From Naematelia aurantialba (lineage: Eukaryota; Basidiomycota; Tremellomycetes; Tremellales; Naemateliaceae), in the NCBI GenBank assembly GCA_021527695.1, contig JAKFAO010000003.1:2046001-2110000 (forward strand): a stretch of DNA of 64,000 bases. Direction: 5' to 3'. Position 1 is the first letter of the stretch. Each line of letters starts with the position of its first letter. The translations under genes and the position numbers were made by a program. This document shows positions 33,048-45,269 of the stretch, one piece after another. The notes beneath the pieces are model-generated. The model made no database searches. It saw only the letters and a list, made by a program, of their open reading frames with translations, and was not told where the DNA came from.

Positions 33048-36000
33048 ATGTCACGACGACCCACAAACTCAAAGCTGCCAACAGTGTCGAGGGCTGCATC
33101 TTCCGCTTCCATCGCAATGCCGCCCCCAGCCAGGGCGCCATCCAACCGGCCACCATCAGCAATGTCCACATCAACTGCAAGTGCAGCGCAGGGGAGATCA
33201 GACGAGACGGAGAGTCGGTCCGGCAGCCCAAAGAAATCAGCAAGGAAGACGCTCGGGGGCAAGGGAAAGGAGAAGGAAGGGGAAAGCGGAGAGATCAACA
33301 TCCAAGTGGTCGTGCGGTGTCGGTGCGTTGTAATTACCCTATAGTCGGCAGTCTGAAGCTGACATGGCCAAGGGGACGGTCATCACAAGAGCTGGCATCA
33401 GCGTCGCCAATCATCACTACCACATCTGGAGCGCTGGGAAAACAGATTACCATCGAGACGACTCCAGTGGCATCTTCAACCCTTGCAGCCTTTACCACTG
33501 CATCCTCGTATGGCGCAGGTGGACCCACAACAAAAACATATCCCTTCGACAAGGTCTTTGGGCCAGAGGCAGATCAGACCACAGTGTTCAGCGAGGTCGC
33601 AGAGGGGATGCTGGATGAAGTTCTCGCGGGGTACAATTGTACTATCTTCGCTTATGGGCAAACAGGGACCGGAAAGACGTAGGTGGGGAAACCGGTCTCA
33701 GCTGATAATAGATTCACCATGCAGGGGGATCTCGAGCTCTCGCCACTCTCTGCTCCGAAGGATGAGGCCGGAATCGTCCCTCGAGTTCTTCATCGCCTGT
33801 TCAAGCTTCTCGAAGCCGGCTCATACTCAGAGTACTCGGTCAAGTGCTCATATGTCGAGCTGTATAACGAGGAGCTTCGGGATTTGCTCTCGACCGACTA
33901 CGAGCCCACAACAGCCTCTCAACGGCAACCCATGTCGATGAACGGCAGTGCGCCTGGAGGACTGAAGCTCTACGAGGATGGAAAGAAGGGTGTATTGATA
34001 CAAGGGTTGGAAGAGGCGGGGGCTCGCAACCTGAAAGAGGCCCTGGCAGTGCTGAACAAGGGATGCCAGCGGAGACAGGTGGCTGAAACGAAAATGAACA
34101 CCGAGTCATCGTGAGTCCGTGGAAGACACTAGCGCTGATGTCAGGCGGTCACATACCATCTTTTCCGTCACTGTACACGTCAAGGAGGCGGGTATCGCAA
34201 ACGGTGGGGAGGAGGTCCTGCGCGTGGGCAAGTTCAACCTGGTCGATTTGGCGGGATCAGAAGCGATTGGACGCTCAGGAGCGACGGACAAACGGGCACG
34301 AGAGGCCGGCATGATCAACCAATCTCTCCTCACGCTCGGTCGGGTGATCTCTGCCCTCGTCGAAAAAGGCAGTCACATCCCCTACCGAGAGTCCAAGCTC
34401 ACTCGGCTCCTCCAAGACTCACTCGGTGGACGAACCAAGACTTGCATCGTAGCTACAGTCAGTCCAACTCGGTCCAATATGGAAGAGACACTCTCCACTC
34501 TTGATTACGCCATCCGAGCGAAATCGATTCGTAACCGTCCGGAAATCAACGCCCATCTCACAAAAACAGGTCTTCTCAAAGAATACATCGGCGACATTGA
34601 GCGCCTCAAAAATGAGCTCCTCGCTGCAAGGGAGAAGAATGGGATCTACATCCCTGAGGAACAGTGGCGCGAAATGCACGAGACGCAGGCAAAGCAGAAA
34701 AGCGACTATGAGGAGGCAAAACTGCGTGCCAATGCGTGCACGGTGGAACTGGCGACAAAGAAGAAGGAATTCGACGAGCTGAGCGTCAAGATACTGGCGA
34801 CAGAAGCGGAGCTGGTGCAAGTACGCGAAGCGGAACGACAGCTTGGCGAGATGCTAGAGCAGATAAAGGTCGATCTAGAAAGAAAACGCGTCGCCCTTGA
34901 GGAGGAGATGGCAGTCAGCGAGGCGTACATCCGAGGGGAGGAAAGGTTAGATCAGGTGGCAAATGGGCTGAAAGGGGTCGCTCAAGAGAGCGTGAGCGAT
35001 GTTGGCGGGTTGTTTGACAAGCTTGGTGAGGTGGTCCTTTTGGATCCAGCTGATGGATTAGCCCGGAAAGCACAGGTCTTGGGCTCAAATGCGGATGCTG
35101 CGACAAGATTTGGCTCCGACCTGCAGGGCCTATCGAAGGATCTCCGCCATGGCTTGCACAAGCTTCACAAAGTGCAAGACTCGTTTGGTCGACAGATTCA
35201 AACCGAACTCCAATCACATATGAAGTCGACCTCCGAGGTGAGCATGATCACGCGACAAAGCTGACTGACAGGGATCGAAATTGGAGATATCTTTGATTGA
35301 AGAGTCGTTCACCTCATTGGACCGCCTCGCACAGGATCTGTCCAAGTCCATCGAGCAGGGTTCTCTGGATGCAGCCTCGGCATCAACGGCTCTCTTGGCC
35401 GTGAAAGAGTCAATTCACGCATCAGTGTCTGATTGGGCACGGGGTGTTAGTCAGAAGTCGACCAGAATGGTTGATGAGTTGCTTGAACATCAATCGGAGC
35501 ACCTATCAATGGTGAGCTACAGACGGGGATCTCGGGGCTGACAGTACTAGGTCACCTCGGTTCTGGACTCAACCGCCAATCTAGTGGACGCGGTGATTTC
35601 GACCGCCCGGGATCATCTTGCTGCGGAATCGCAGGCGTCCGTTGCGGCCAAGGCGCTCGCCCAGCAAGCTTCCGAGAGCGAGATTGCTCGTCTACGATCC
35701 CAAAATCTGCTCCTCGCCAATCTTCTGGCTGAAGAGAAGGCCAAATCCAATCGACTGCGCACTGATCTCATTGGGAACCTGACTAGCCTGATTGTGGACT
35801 TTACCGACACTCAGGATCAGAGTTGGAGCGGGGTTGTCGCAAGAGTGCAACAGGAAAACGAGCAGGGCGTCGATGCCATGAGTCACTTCCGGAGCGACGT
35901 GGAAAGCATCCACGCGAAGACCATGGACAGGGCGGAAGAGTATCGAGGGGAGTTGGGCGTTGGAGCTGAGACATGTATCAGGCAACGTCAAGCGGGACAA

Positions 36001-36890
36001 CAGGTGTGTGAGGCAGTCGACTGTGCTGATGACAGGCTCTTGGACATGTTCGCGATGGTATGCGAAGCACATTGGAAGCGTACGCAAGAGAGACGACAGA
36101 AGGGGCGGATACATGCGGGAGAATGGTTGACGGCTACTGCGAGCAAATTGCAAGCTACGCCACATCTAGTGAGTCGTCATGCGGGCCGAGCTGAATGCAG
36201 TCGGCGAGCAATCGTCGTCGCGAGTCGCAAGCCAGAAGCAAGGCTTGTCGGCGCTGTCAGAGGGAATGTCGACCTTGCAGGAGACATCGGTCGCGCGAGT
36301 CCAAAGCAGAGTGCAGGATATGGCGTCCACGGTGCAATCGCTCCTGTCCTCGGTACGTTGACGCCGTCTGGCCTAGCTGATGACAGAACGCCTCGTCTGC
36401 ATCTACCTTCAACGCTACTTACAAATCGACGGCCGCGGCGCTCTCCAGCATGACCGACGTCACCGCCCGTTTCCTGGCCGAGGGCATTGCCGAAGACGTC
36501 CCGACTGGAGTGACTCCTCGCAAGCGGGTGTACAATGTCCAGACGGCGTGGGACCGCACCGAGCCACGCGACGCCATCATCGCCAAGCTTCGCGCCGGTG
36601 TCAGCAGCACCGCCCGCGCCGCTGAGGGCCAGGCCGGGACGATCCCGAGTGTCCCGTCGTCGACGTCCATCGCCTCCGACGAGACGCACGAGTCGACGTC
36701 GATGTCGACGTCAGCGTCGGCCGGCAGTCTCCCACCGGCGGCATTGCTCTCGCTGTCGACCAGTCAGATGCGGATACCGAGCAAGTCTAAATTGGGCAAG
36801 ATGGGGGAGAAGGAAGTGGACAAGGACAAGGTGGTGCTCCCGCCCCTGGGAGAGAGCGGGATCAACATCCCGCGGAGGGTGCGCAAGTGA
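33048..36890 (+). CDS. Kinesin-5 (BimC/Cut7/Eg5) mitotic motor
   Basis: Plus-end motor that crosslinks and slides antiparallel microtubules to build the bipolar spindle. Nine exons (33048-33322, 33373-33678, 33712-34110, 34145-35237, 35272-35511, 35551-36003, 36036-36168, 36201-36352, 36387-36890) give 1184 residues. A disordered Ser/Ala-rich N-terminus precedes the motor: [12 protein letters not shown]-loop [10 protein letters not shown], switch I NTESSRSHTIFS, switch [10 protein letters not shown], and the end of the motor at [16 protein letters not shown] coiled-coil stalk follows (about 34570-36350). The tail contains the BimC box [16 protein letters not shown], whose TPRK is a likely Cdk1 site for spindle targeting. 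Identification is sure. Confidence 0.96.
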
Positions 36891-37528
36891 GTGTACGAGG
36901 GGGGGGTTGAGGCGGGGATGCGAGGTATCTTGGACATTTGGCGTCATAGTCGGGCATGTATGTGAAGATGCTGCATTGATATGACACTGGCATCGCATGG
37001 CAGTACATGACTTGCATTGACACTGCATCAAAATCGCATAGACAGTGCGTTTTGTCTCGAAACCTCCCAGTACGTGTCTGTTACGTGGCTACGTCGATCA
37101 CTTGTGGCGCGACAGTCTGGGTGCAGTCTGACCAGCTGTCGACCAAACAGGCTGTCGCTCAACGCGGTGTGGGTCGTCAACGCGGTGTGGGTCGGCAACG
37201 CGGTGTGGGTCGTCAACGCCATGTGGGTCAACGCTGTATCGCTCAGCTGAGCTTGATGCGGATCACGCGACTGCAGGCTGTTTCGGGACTACGGCTCGTG
37301 ACGTTGCTGAGTGCCCACTGCTCGATGCGCAATCTCAAAGCTCAGTGCGCCATGCTCAATATTCAATGCACAATGCTCCATGCTTCTTGCTCATGCAGAG
37401 GCCAGATTTGTAATATAGGATGACTGCATGGATGTACAATGTATGTCCCATGTATGCAATGCGTCTATAAGGTACAAGGTACAAGGTGATCACGAAAGCC
37501 CAAAATACTAGACTGCCGTCTTGTCTAT
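36891..37528. other. Convergent intergenic stretch with an 18-base tandem repeat
   Basis: About 640 bases between kinesin-5 and the CPL1-like gene. It contains the VNTR at 37160-37229 and short AATGCTCCATGCTTC-like words near 37330-37390. No gene was recognised. Confidence 0.55.
37160..37229. repeat. 18-base tandem repeat, about 4 copies
   Basis: Units CAACGCGGTGTGGGTCGT at 37160, 37178 (one change) and 37196, plus a diverged 16-base copy at 37214. The length is a multiple of three, so the frames stay open, but no coding gene is indicated. Confidence 0.85.
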
Positions 37529-38778
37529 CTATACACGGACGCATGCCGTGCCGTCTGGTGTGCGCATCCATCCCCTGCGGCAGCTGTACACCTCGCATCG
37601 GCCGATATTGCAGCCCATCCACCGAACCCCTGGGATGGCGGTGCAGTCCTGGCCTTGGCCGAGGGCCGCACACCCGCCGCAGCTGGTCAGGTCGTTGAGC
37701 GCGTCGAGGCACTCGTACGACCCGTCCACGCCGGCCGCACCGGGGAGCGGGCACGCAGCCATCCCTCGTGGGCAGAGCTTGCTGTTCAGGTTTTCTGCCA
37801 TGCCCAGGTGGAACGCTGGCACTGCGGGTTGCTGGACCTTCGAGTCGCGTGCAACAGGACGCTGGAAGCGCTTTGACGGTTGCGGTGCAGCAGGTGCCCG
37901 GTGGGTGGGAGCGGCATTACGGGCGACCTCTTGGTGGCGCCAGTCACGCTGTTGTGGGTGTGCCAGAGTAGCAGTAGCAGACGCTTCGTCGGTCGAGGTA
38001 GAAGACGAGGGCTCGGTGGAAGAGGGCGTAGAAGAGGTCGCGGTCGAGGTGGGTAGGCTGGACGACGTGGTGGTTTGGACGACACAGTCGGTGTCGCCTG
38101 ATGGGCACACGCACACGCCGTCGACCTCGTACTGACCCACAGGACAGCAGACGGTCTGGTGGCCGATCCAGCCGTCGGTCCCGGCAGGGCAGCAGATCTC
38201 GTTGCTCTGGTAAGTGGAGCACGAGAGGTTCGGAGTGCAAACGTCGCCTGCGCGCGTGATGCCGCTGTTGCTGCAGCATTTGCCCATGTAGTACGTCTGA
38301 CCTCGGGTGCAGCAGCCACCGTTGGTCGATGGTCGAGTGGCGTCGCACGATGAGTGGCCGCATTCGCCGTTGCTCAATCTCGACAGGGAGCCGCAAGAGT
38401 AGCCGCCGTTGCCGTCACACGTTGGTTGGGCGTTGGGTGGGTAGGACCGGGTCTCGCCGTGTTCCACAAGCTGAAAGGCGTCAGCAAATGGTCTGTCAAG
38501 GTCAAAAGCGCAAAGACACTCACGTAGTCCATGAGCACGTTGCGGATATCCCAATTGATCCCGTTCTGCCAAGCGAAATCGTCGAGGTCATTGCTGCATA
38601 TACAACCAAAGTTGAATGCGTAGCCATGATATGAGCCAGCAACGTTGGCGCAGGTCGCCGATGTCCACCGCTCTTCGAGTGAGCGGGCGGCAGTCGCATT
38701 CGGGTGTGCGGCAAGGGCGGAGGGAAGGAAGGGGAGGATGGTGAGGGCGACGGGAATGGCGGCGGTGATCATCCACAT
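37529..38778 (-). CDS. Secreted cysteine-rich protein with C-terminal CPL1-like domain
   Basis: Exons 38778-38524 and 38470-37529 give 398 residues. The N-terminus MWMITAAIPVALTILPFLPSALA is a clear signal peptide. After an N-terminal cysteine-containing region (SATCANVAGSYHGYAFNFGCIC), a central block has many Cys pairs (GGCCTRGQTYYMGKCCSN, EICCPAGTDGW, TVCCPVGQYEVDGVCVCPSG). A Ser/Thr-rich, probably O-glycosylated linker follows (about 38000-38070). The C-terminus is LCPRGMAACPLPGA, then YECLDALNDLTSCGGC and GVRWMGCNIGRCEVYSC. This C-terminal pattern is the CPL1-like domain, known from the basidiomycete priA and Cryptococcus CPL1 proteins, which are extracellular and, in the pathogen, affect host interaction. 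Here only family membership and secretion are supported; the role is unknown. Confidence 0.87.
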
Positions 38779-40650
38779 TTTGGTCTATTCGTTTCTATTT
38801 CCTTTTGGTGAGAGCTGGTGAGCAGAGTAGGTAGAAAGGAGAGTCGGAATAGAGGAGCTACGCTGGGGACGGGCGTAGAGGTGGTCGGTATGGAAGGATG
38901 CGTGTTGAGAAGGAGAGAGAGCGATTAGGAGGAAAGGGGGTTCGCATCGGCGACTCTGTCGGTATATCAAGACGGGGGGCATCTGTCATTTTTTCTTCGA
39001 GCTGATCCCTGTGGTCAGTAACGTCAGTCGGCAGTGTGTTATCCTCCGGCCTTCGTCATCTTCCGTGGTGAGTTCCCGTGTGAGTCACTGAGATCTCCCG
39101 ACGTCGACGCCTCGGCGGAACAACTCCTGGCCACCACAACTTGGCTGCCAGGCGGTCGAGCCCAGGATTCACCTTTAGCCGGCTTTGCCGGGCGTAACAT
39201 TTTTGCGGGTTCTGCGGGTTTGTGCGGGGAGACATTGCGAGAAATGTCTCAGTCGAAGAAGACCCGAGATCTACAGGTCTACAGGACACGACCGGAAGGA
39301 ATAATGGACACCCAAGACCCTTTGCCACCAAGGGATCGACGTGCTGGCATTGTGCCCAAAGCAGAGGTTTCACCATAGCCCCCGGGGACACGGGTCTCGG
39401 CGGGAGCCATAGCTTCCGGCATGCCTTGCCTCTCCCGGGCAAAGGGGGATGACTACCATTCTCACGCCAGGTCTCGGATGCTGTCATGGCCAAAATCTGG
39501 TGATCGTCAGGTCCGCAGAGAGGGTTCATCCGAGACATTGGGCCAGACCTTTGGAGCTCTGCCCTCTGGCTGCTTGCCCGCTGCGCTACTCGGAATGCTG
39601 TCTTCTCAGATGGAGGTGCAAGGTGAGAATGATCCAACGGCAGAGGTACAAAAGTGAGACACGCGGGAAAATTCGCTGCCGAATTTGGTTATTGGTCTTT
39701 ATTCGATCCTCCCTCGAAATCTAAACTCCCGCTTGTCTCTCTATTTAGACTCACTCGTCGTTGGAAGAGCAGCAGACCTTGAACCGGACTAAGAAACTGA
39801 ACTGCGCAATGACGGCAGTGACGGGACTCGCAAAGCCAGAGATGACACAACGTAGAGACCATTATTATTGAGCTGTAGCAGCTTGATAATCGATCGCGTC
39901 CCGCATAATTCGGGGGTCCTAGAGAGGCCCCGAGTTGCCAGCGACTGGGGACCGAAGAGCCACTCGGGCTCCATGTGGCATCCACGTGGTAGCAGCTCAA
40001 GGCCGGCCGCCCTGCCCCGGTCGGTCCGTTCGGCCGGCCAGCAGCCGTGAGAGCTGGCTGGCCATCCAAGTACATGAAATACAAGGGATATAACAGGTCC
40101 ATCGGTTGCCCCTACCGACACCATGCAGCTACTCTATGGACGACTGAGAGGGAGGTTGCTCTGTGGACAATAGAAAGAAGCTGCTGGGGAAATCATTTAC
40201 ACGGTACGACTACTCTAGTGTGGCGAAACGGTGCAAGTCCCCGAGCCTCGACCCCGAGCCCCGACGGAGCTGTGAGAGCATAACCATTCGTATACTGGTT
40301 GAGCAGACTCGGAGCAGACTCCCCAAGAGTCTGCACATGCCTGCGCCTTTCAATCTTTCATCGGACTGAATGTTCTTACCCCTGTGGCCTGTCTCTAGAG
40401 TCGAGAATGCAATACCTGGTTTCCTCTGCTCTGTTTTTGATTGGCAGCTTTGCCCGAAATCGCGAAAAGTAATCAGTAGTTCGGTGCTTCGGGTGTACCC
40501 GATGGCGTTGTCCGGCGATATCCACAGCTCACCTCATCTCTATGTGTTTTTTTTTTCTGCGCCTCTTCTGAATAGTTTCCTCTCTCCCACTCCCCGAGCT
40601 CTACCTGTCCATCGCCCCAGCTGTGTATACCCTCTCGTTCCACTGGTAAA
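38779..40650. other. Gene-poor 1.9-kb stretch, possible decayed retroelement
   Basis: The CPL1-like promoter (38779 to about 39000, with an A/G-rich strand) is followed by sequence without a recognisable gene. A 193-codon minus frame (39056-39637) and overlapping plus frames are open but match nothing I know. On the minus strand, 40098 down to about 39660 has some LTR features: it opens with TGTTATATCC and has an AATAAAG near 39700. No matching second LTR, integrase or reverse transcriptase motif was seen, so this is only a suggestion. The part before 40651 is C/T-rich (T run near 40548) and probably the promoter of the next gene. Confidence 0.3.
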
Positions 40651-42737
40651 ATGACTGCTCAAAAGTTCTCCACGCTCTGCGTGTGCGTCCAGGTCTCGCC
40701 AAAGAAGCTCGCCGAGCTCAAGAGAGTGTTCCAGACGGTATACTACCACCCCGACTTCAAGGTCCCGGACGAGGAGCTCAAGGAGATCGATATCTGGTTC
40801 ACCAAGCACCTGGGTCTACCTCCCAACGTCACACACATTGACCAGATCCCGCGAACCAAGGTCTTGCAGCTCAGCAGTGGTCAGTGGGCGTGATACGGCC
40901 ACGGCCGCAGAGGCGATTGTTGACCCTGCGTAGCTGGAGCGAATGTGGCCTTGGCTAACCATGTCTTGCAAGAGAAGGACGCACACGACCAGATTTCCGT
41001 CTGCACCGCCTCTGGTGCGTTCTTGACCTCTGACGCCAGATGGGCGCGCCCGGCACTGACCCCGACAGGCATCCACTCGTTCTCGATCCCACAATACGTC
41101 ATCTGCCAGATCGTGAACCGTGCGTTGTAGTCTCTTCGCTGTGTAGCATTCAACTATCGGTCCCGGTCTATCGAGCTCACACACCTCAGTGTACATGAAA
41201 CACCAGATTCAGTTCGACCTCTGCCGAGTGAGTAGATGCCTGGATCTCCAGGTTGAATTGTATATCTGACGAGGGTAAAGACCCACGCCCACTGGCCTTC
41301 TCGGAAGGAGATCCAGCCGGTTGGCGAGATTGAGAACGGAAGCAACCTCGGATCCTTGTCGCTCTACGGCAAGACGGCCGGAATGCTCGTGAGTCTCGCA
41401 AGCCTCGCCTGTGATACCGTGGATCGAGTGGTTGTCGTCGTCCAGGGAATAGCCCACGGTCGTCGCATCGGGAATGCCCCGCGGTCTTCTCTAATCGAGA
41501 CGTGGCTGACGCCACTAGGGATATGGCCACATTGCACGCGAGACGGCTCGGCTGCTGAAAGCATTCAACGTCAATGTCATTGCTGCCAACTCGAACGGGG
41601 AGAAGCGCGCTGACAGCGGGGTATGTGTGCAACGTCAAGTCCAATACGCGCGTCCGCTGACGAGTCTAGTACATTATCCCTGGTACTGGAGACATCGATG
41701 GTCAGTCGAGTCTGTTGCTGGGCGTCACTCTTTCGACCTCACTCTTTCAGAGATCTATTCTTCAGAATTCAGTCTCTCAGAGATCACTGTTTCGGCGATT
41801 ACTCAGAGACCTCTCTCATAGATCGCTCTCAGAGAACACTGCTTCCGAGAGCACTCTCTCAGAGATCCCTCTTGCAGAAATCAATCACTCTGCAAGAGGT
41901 CACTGGTTCAGAAATCACTCCTACGCCGGCCAGGCAGTGAACCACAACGTAGGGTGGTACTGACGCCAGAGTCATATAGGCTCGATCCCATCTGCCTACT
42001 ACTCGACCAACGACAAGGCGTCGTTCAAGGAGTTCCTCAGCCAGTGTGATATCCTCGTCGCCAGTCTTCCCATGACTCCACAGACGCAGTGGCTTCTCAA
42101 GGAGGAGCACTTTGGTGAGTCGTCTGTCAGTGGGGAACTCGCCTGCTGACGGCGTTGTAAGAGCACATGCCGGATGGCTCGGTGTTCATCAATGTCGGCC
42201 GGGGGAACATTGCAAAGTCTGGTCAGTCCTGCGCCCCTCCTTGCATCGTCTGTGTCCTTGCATCGTCTGCGTCCTGCGTCGTCTGTGTCCTGCGTCGTCT
42301 GCGTCCTGCGTCGTCTGTGTCCTTGCGTCGTCTGTGTCCTTGTATTGTCAGCCTTTGCATCGTCGTCGTTCTTCCATTGTCACCCTTGTATTGTCACAGC
42401 CCCAGACCCCCTTGACCCCCTCTCCCCTTATCGAAGCGTGTCTATGCTCCTCCATCACGCGTGCTAGGGCCGCCTCTCACACCCCACAGAGGCGATCCTC
42501 GCCGCCCTCGACGCTCCGACCGGGCTCAACGGCGCCGCCCTCGACGTGACCGACCCCGAGCCGCTCCCCGACGGACACCCCCTCTTCACCCACCCCAAAG
42601 TCATCATCACCCCACACACCTCGGGCGACTTTGTCGGATACTTTGATGCCGGCGCAGACCTGCTCATCGCCCAGACCGAGCGCCTCAGGGCCGCACAGCC
42701 ATTGATGAATGTCGTCGACCCCGCCAAGGGCTACTAG
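40651..42737 (+). CDS. D-isomer-specific 2-hydroxyacid dehydrogenase
   Basis: NAD(P)-dependent oxidoreductase of the D-2-hydroxyacid dehydrogenase family (hydroxypyruvate/glyoxylate reductase type). Ten exons (40651-40879, 40934-41014, 41069-41119, 41190-41227, 41281-41388, 41519-41620, 41670-41700, 41980-42114, 42162-42221, 42490-42737) close in phase. The Rossmann motif reads MLGYGHIARETARLLKAFNV, with Ala in place of the third Gly of GxGxxG. The catalytic triad is present: Arg in INVGRGNIAKSEAI, Glu in DVTDPEPLPDGHPLF and His in ITPHTSGD. The N-terminal substrate domain is short and divergent. Introns 7 and 9 are enlarged by internal repeats. The substrate cannot be told from sequence. Confidence 0.92.
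41725..41905. repeat. TCTCAGAGATC-type repeats in an intron
   Basis: Intron 7 (41701-41979) of the hydroxyacid dehydrogenase gene contains many degenerate copies of a 10-14-base TCTCAGAGATCnnT unit. It is unlike the short introns around it. Confidence 0.7.
42235..42370. repeat. CGTCTGTGTCCTGCGT-type repeats in an intron
   Basis: Intron 9 (42222-42489) of the same gene holds about seven degenerate 15-16-base units (CGTCTGTGTCCTGCGT and CGTCTGTGTCCTTGC variants). The repeat reads through in several plus frames; none is considered coding. Confidence 0.75.
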
Positions 42738-43164
42738 CCTCCCCGCCTGCCCGCCTGCCCGCAGCTCAAGCGGGTGAACTCAAACTCGAACTCGAACTCG
42801 GGCCGGGCGTGACCTGGGGAAATCGCGCGATCAGCCTGACCTGGTGAAATCGGCCCGACACCGTGTCATCATCTGAACAATAGATCAAAACCCTAGAGTA
42901 GCAGCATTCACACCCTCTCGTATCTCGTAGACTTGGACTCGCTCTCATGTCGCATCAATCCCGATGCATACATAGCGATCTGCTCGGCGCTAGCTGCACG
43001 GCTGCACTACTGCACTAGAGCTCTACCGTGCACTTGGAACCACCCGGAACCATCTCTCCGCGCCGGCACCCACTTGTGCGATCGATGCTGCGTCTCTCGA
43101 GAGTTTACAAGACCAGAGTATCCTTGGCAACCGAGTTGCAAAACTGCAAGCAACGCTAACTCGC
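42738..43164. other. Convergent intergenic stretch (hydroxyacid dehydrogenase / STRAP)
   Basis: 427 bases; CTCGAACTCGAACTCG microrepeat near 42785-42800, and otherwise nothing recognised. Confidence 0.45.
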
Positions 43165-44606
43165 CTATTCCTGCGTCTGCCAAAGGCCATAGCTTTTCCC
43201 TGGATTTGTCTGCCAGAGCCGAATAGTCCCTAGCGCGTGTTAGCCGGTCTCCCTCTCTGTCGCTCTGGCAAGGAGATCAAACGAAAGCACCAACCATCTT
43301 CTGAACCACTGGCGTACACCTCGCCATCCGGGCTGTACGAAGCGCACAGCACCGGCCCATGGTGTCCCTTGTACACCTCCTTCTCCAGTCCGGTGTCGAG
43401 GTCGTACACGCGAACCCACGGATCCGACGTCGACCCCACGACGAAGCGGTCGCGCAAGAAGGGGTGCAGGGATGCCGAAGTAGGTGGTGAAGGGAGGGGG
43501 ACGGTCACTGGTGGATGTTGTCTGTACGAGTCGACGTCAGCCCGACAGCCGTCCAATCCAGGACGAGAGGGCGTACCGAAGAATGTCAAGGAAATGGACT
43601 TTCGAACCGGCAGTCACACTCAGCGTGCCGCCGCCATGCGCTAGCTCCATGGAACTTATGGGATCACCGAGATCCAGCTGAGCAGTCTGCGACAACGTCC
43701 GAAGGTCCCACCATCTGCCGTGGGTGAGTTCTGACAGTCATCCAGGACAAGAGCACTCACCGGACAATCCCGTCCTCCGCAGCACTAACGCCCATGGTAC
43801 CCCCTTGGCCTTCATCCCAAACCAGGCTGCGCACGGTGCCATCGCAAGAGAGCCCGTCTGGCCGACTCCCTAATACCAGCGGCTCGGCCTCTGGCCGGCT
43901 TAGGTCAAATAGCCGGATCTTCTTCTCGTTTCCGCCCTGTAAGTTCTTCAGCTAAGCACTTATATCCCAGGCTACAGGACTGACCGTTAAGAGATATTGA
44001 GGAGTTTGGGATGGGTTGACGGCAACGCTGCGGACAATGTGATTGTGCTGGAAGGTGTGCAGTGCTTCTCCAGAGTTACAGTCCCATATTTTACTGCGCT
44101 GGTCAGCTCCTGCTCCTCATGATAAGGATAAGCTGACGCTGTAAAGTCGGCAGAGCCAGTGACTGCTCGAGATGTATCTAGGGAGAGCTTTGAAGACCAA
44201 ACTGCGCCTTTGTGACCTTGAAGATTGTCAGCCCTTCTCACACGTGCGGACTGATGTAGGCTAACCGAGGAAAGTCCCAATCCAGTCACCGAGCCAGGAC
44301 CGCAGCATGGGATTACCATCTTTGCAAGCCGAAATCAAGAGATACGTCCCGTCGTCGAGTCTGGTCAAAGCGCTCGTCAGCCATCTGCTCTCTGACGCTG
44401 TTTGGTAGGTGCGAGCAAGGGGAAGGTGAATACACGCACAGGTTGGAGAACTGGAGATGTGTGACGGGTCGAGTGTGGCCCGAACAGAGAAGAGGTTGCA
44501 CTTTGACGGCGGGTGCCCCGTTCTGCACCGAGATCCCGCCGGCGGGCTCGGGGTTGGGCGTGTGTGGCAGCGAGTTGGCGTTGGAGTGGGGTGTGTAGTA
44601 AGCCAT
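43165..44606 (-). CDS. STRAP/Unrip-like WD40 protein
   Basis: WD40 beta-propeller of the serine-threonine kinase receptor-associated (STRAP/Unrip) family, a scaffold linked in other eukaryotes to SMN complex and mRNA translation. The start MAYYTPHSNANSLPHTPNPE at 44606 is followed by LLCSGHTRPVTHLQFSN, LDDGTYLLISACKDGNPMLR, GHKGAVWSSKLSLDTSRAVT, LLTGGNEKKIRLFDLSRPEA, SLVWDEGQGGTMGVSAAEDG, WWDLRTLSQTAQLDLGDPIS, RFVVGSTSDPWVRVYDL and GHHGPVLCASYSPDGEVYAS. The last exon gives TIRLWQTNPGKSYGLW and the stop at 43165. GGNEKKIRLFDL is highly typical of STRAP. It has about eight exons; the upstream Met at 44639 is less likely. It diverges from the SmD1 gene, and a link through the Sm assembly machinery is suggestive only. 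Confidence 0.9.
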
Positions 44607-45269
44607 GGTAGGGTGTGAAGGCTTTATAGGGTGGAGCAAATGTTCGGTTAAATGTTGATGGATCGCTGGAGCAGTGACGTTATAGAATCTGGGAGCGACG
44701 GTTTGATGCTGAGAGATGCGCCGCCGTCGTAGGTGTAGATGGGAGGCAGAAGAATCGATGTCGTCTGGTTCGTAGAACGTTCGTGAGAGTTGATGTCAAA
44801 GGTCTAAATCACTGTCGTGTGGTGGCAATGATGTCTATGTCGTCGAGCTGGGAGCTGCAGATTCGTGTCGGTGACACTGTGGTGTAAAGGGTTGGTCGTG
44901 CAGGATATCACTCTTGAGCCGCGTGTATGATTGGAAGAGGGCGTCGGACGGGTGACTGGGCAGGAGAGAGGGACGGAGAGAGCGAGAGAGAGAGAGAATG
45001 AGAATGAGAATGAGAATGAGAATGAGAATGAGAGAGAGAGGATGAAGGAGAGATGATATGCCAAACGATCAACCCAGACGCGCAACAAAGAGTAGCCAGG
45101 AACGAGCGCCAGTATGCCACTCTTGATATTCCCGGTATCGCCGACAGCTTCTCTACTACCGACTTTGTAGTATCGGTTGACCTTCTAGATACTTTGTGCT
45201 CGTCGTCCAAAAAGCCATTCGAGGCATCTATACCCGCCAAAAGCTCCGCATCCGACTCCGTCTTTCACG
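44607..45269. other. Divergent promoter region, STRAP and SmD1
   Basis: About 660 bases between divergent start codons. It contains the GAGAAT microsatellite at 44993-45040. Open frames here are repeat artefacts. Confidence 0.5.
44993..45040. repeat. GAGAAT hexamer microsatellite
   Basis: About seven copies of GAGAAT/GAATGA flanked by GAGA runs, in the STRAP/SmD1 promoter region. It reads as Ser/Phe repeats on the minus strand, not a gene. Confidence 0.85.

Noticed and set aside
36179..36380. Separate small genes in the kinesin tail region
   Set aside because: They are kinesin-5 exons that change frame across short introns; all phases close to one 1184-residue protein.
39056..39637. 193-codon minus-strand frame as a gene
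   Set aside because: No family, signal or compositional support; overlapping frames on the other strand are just as open.
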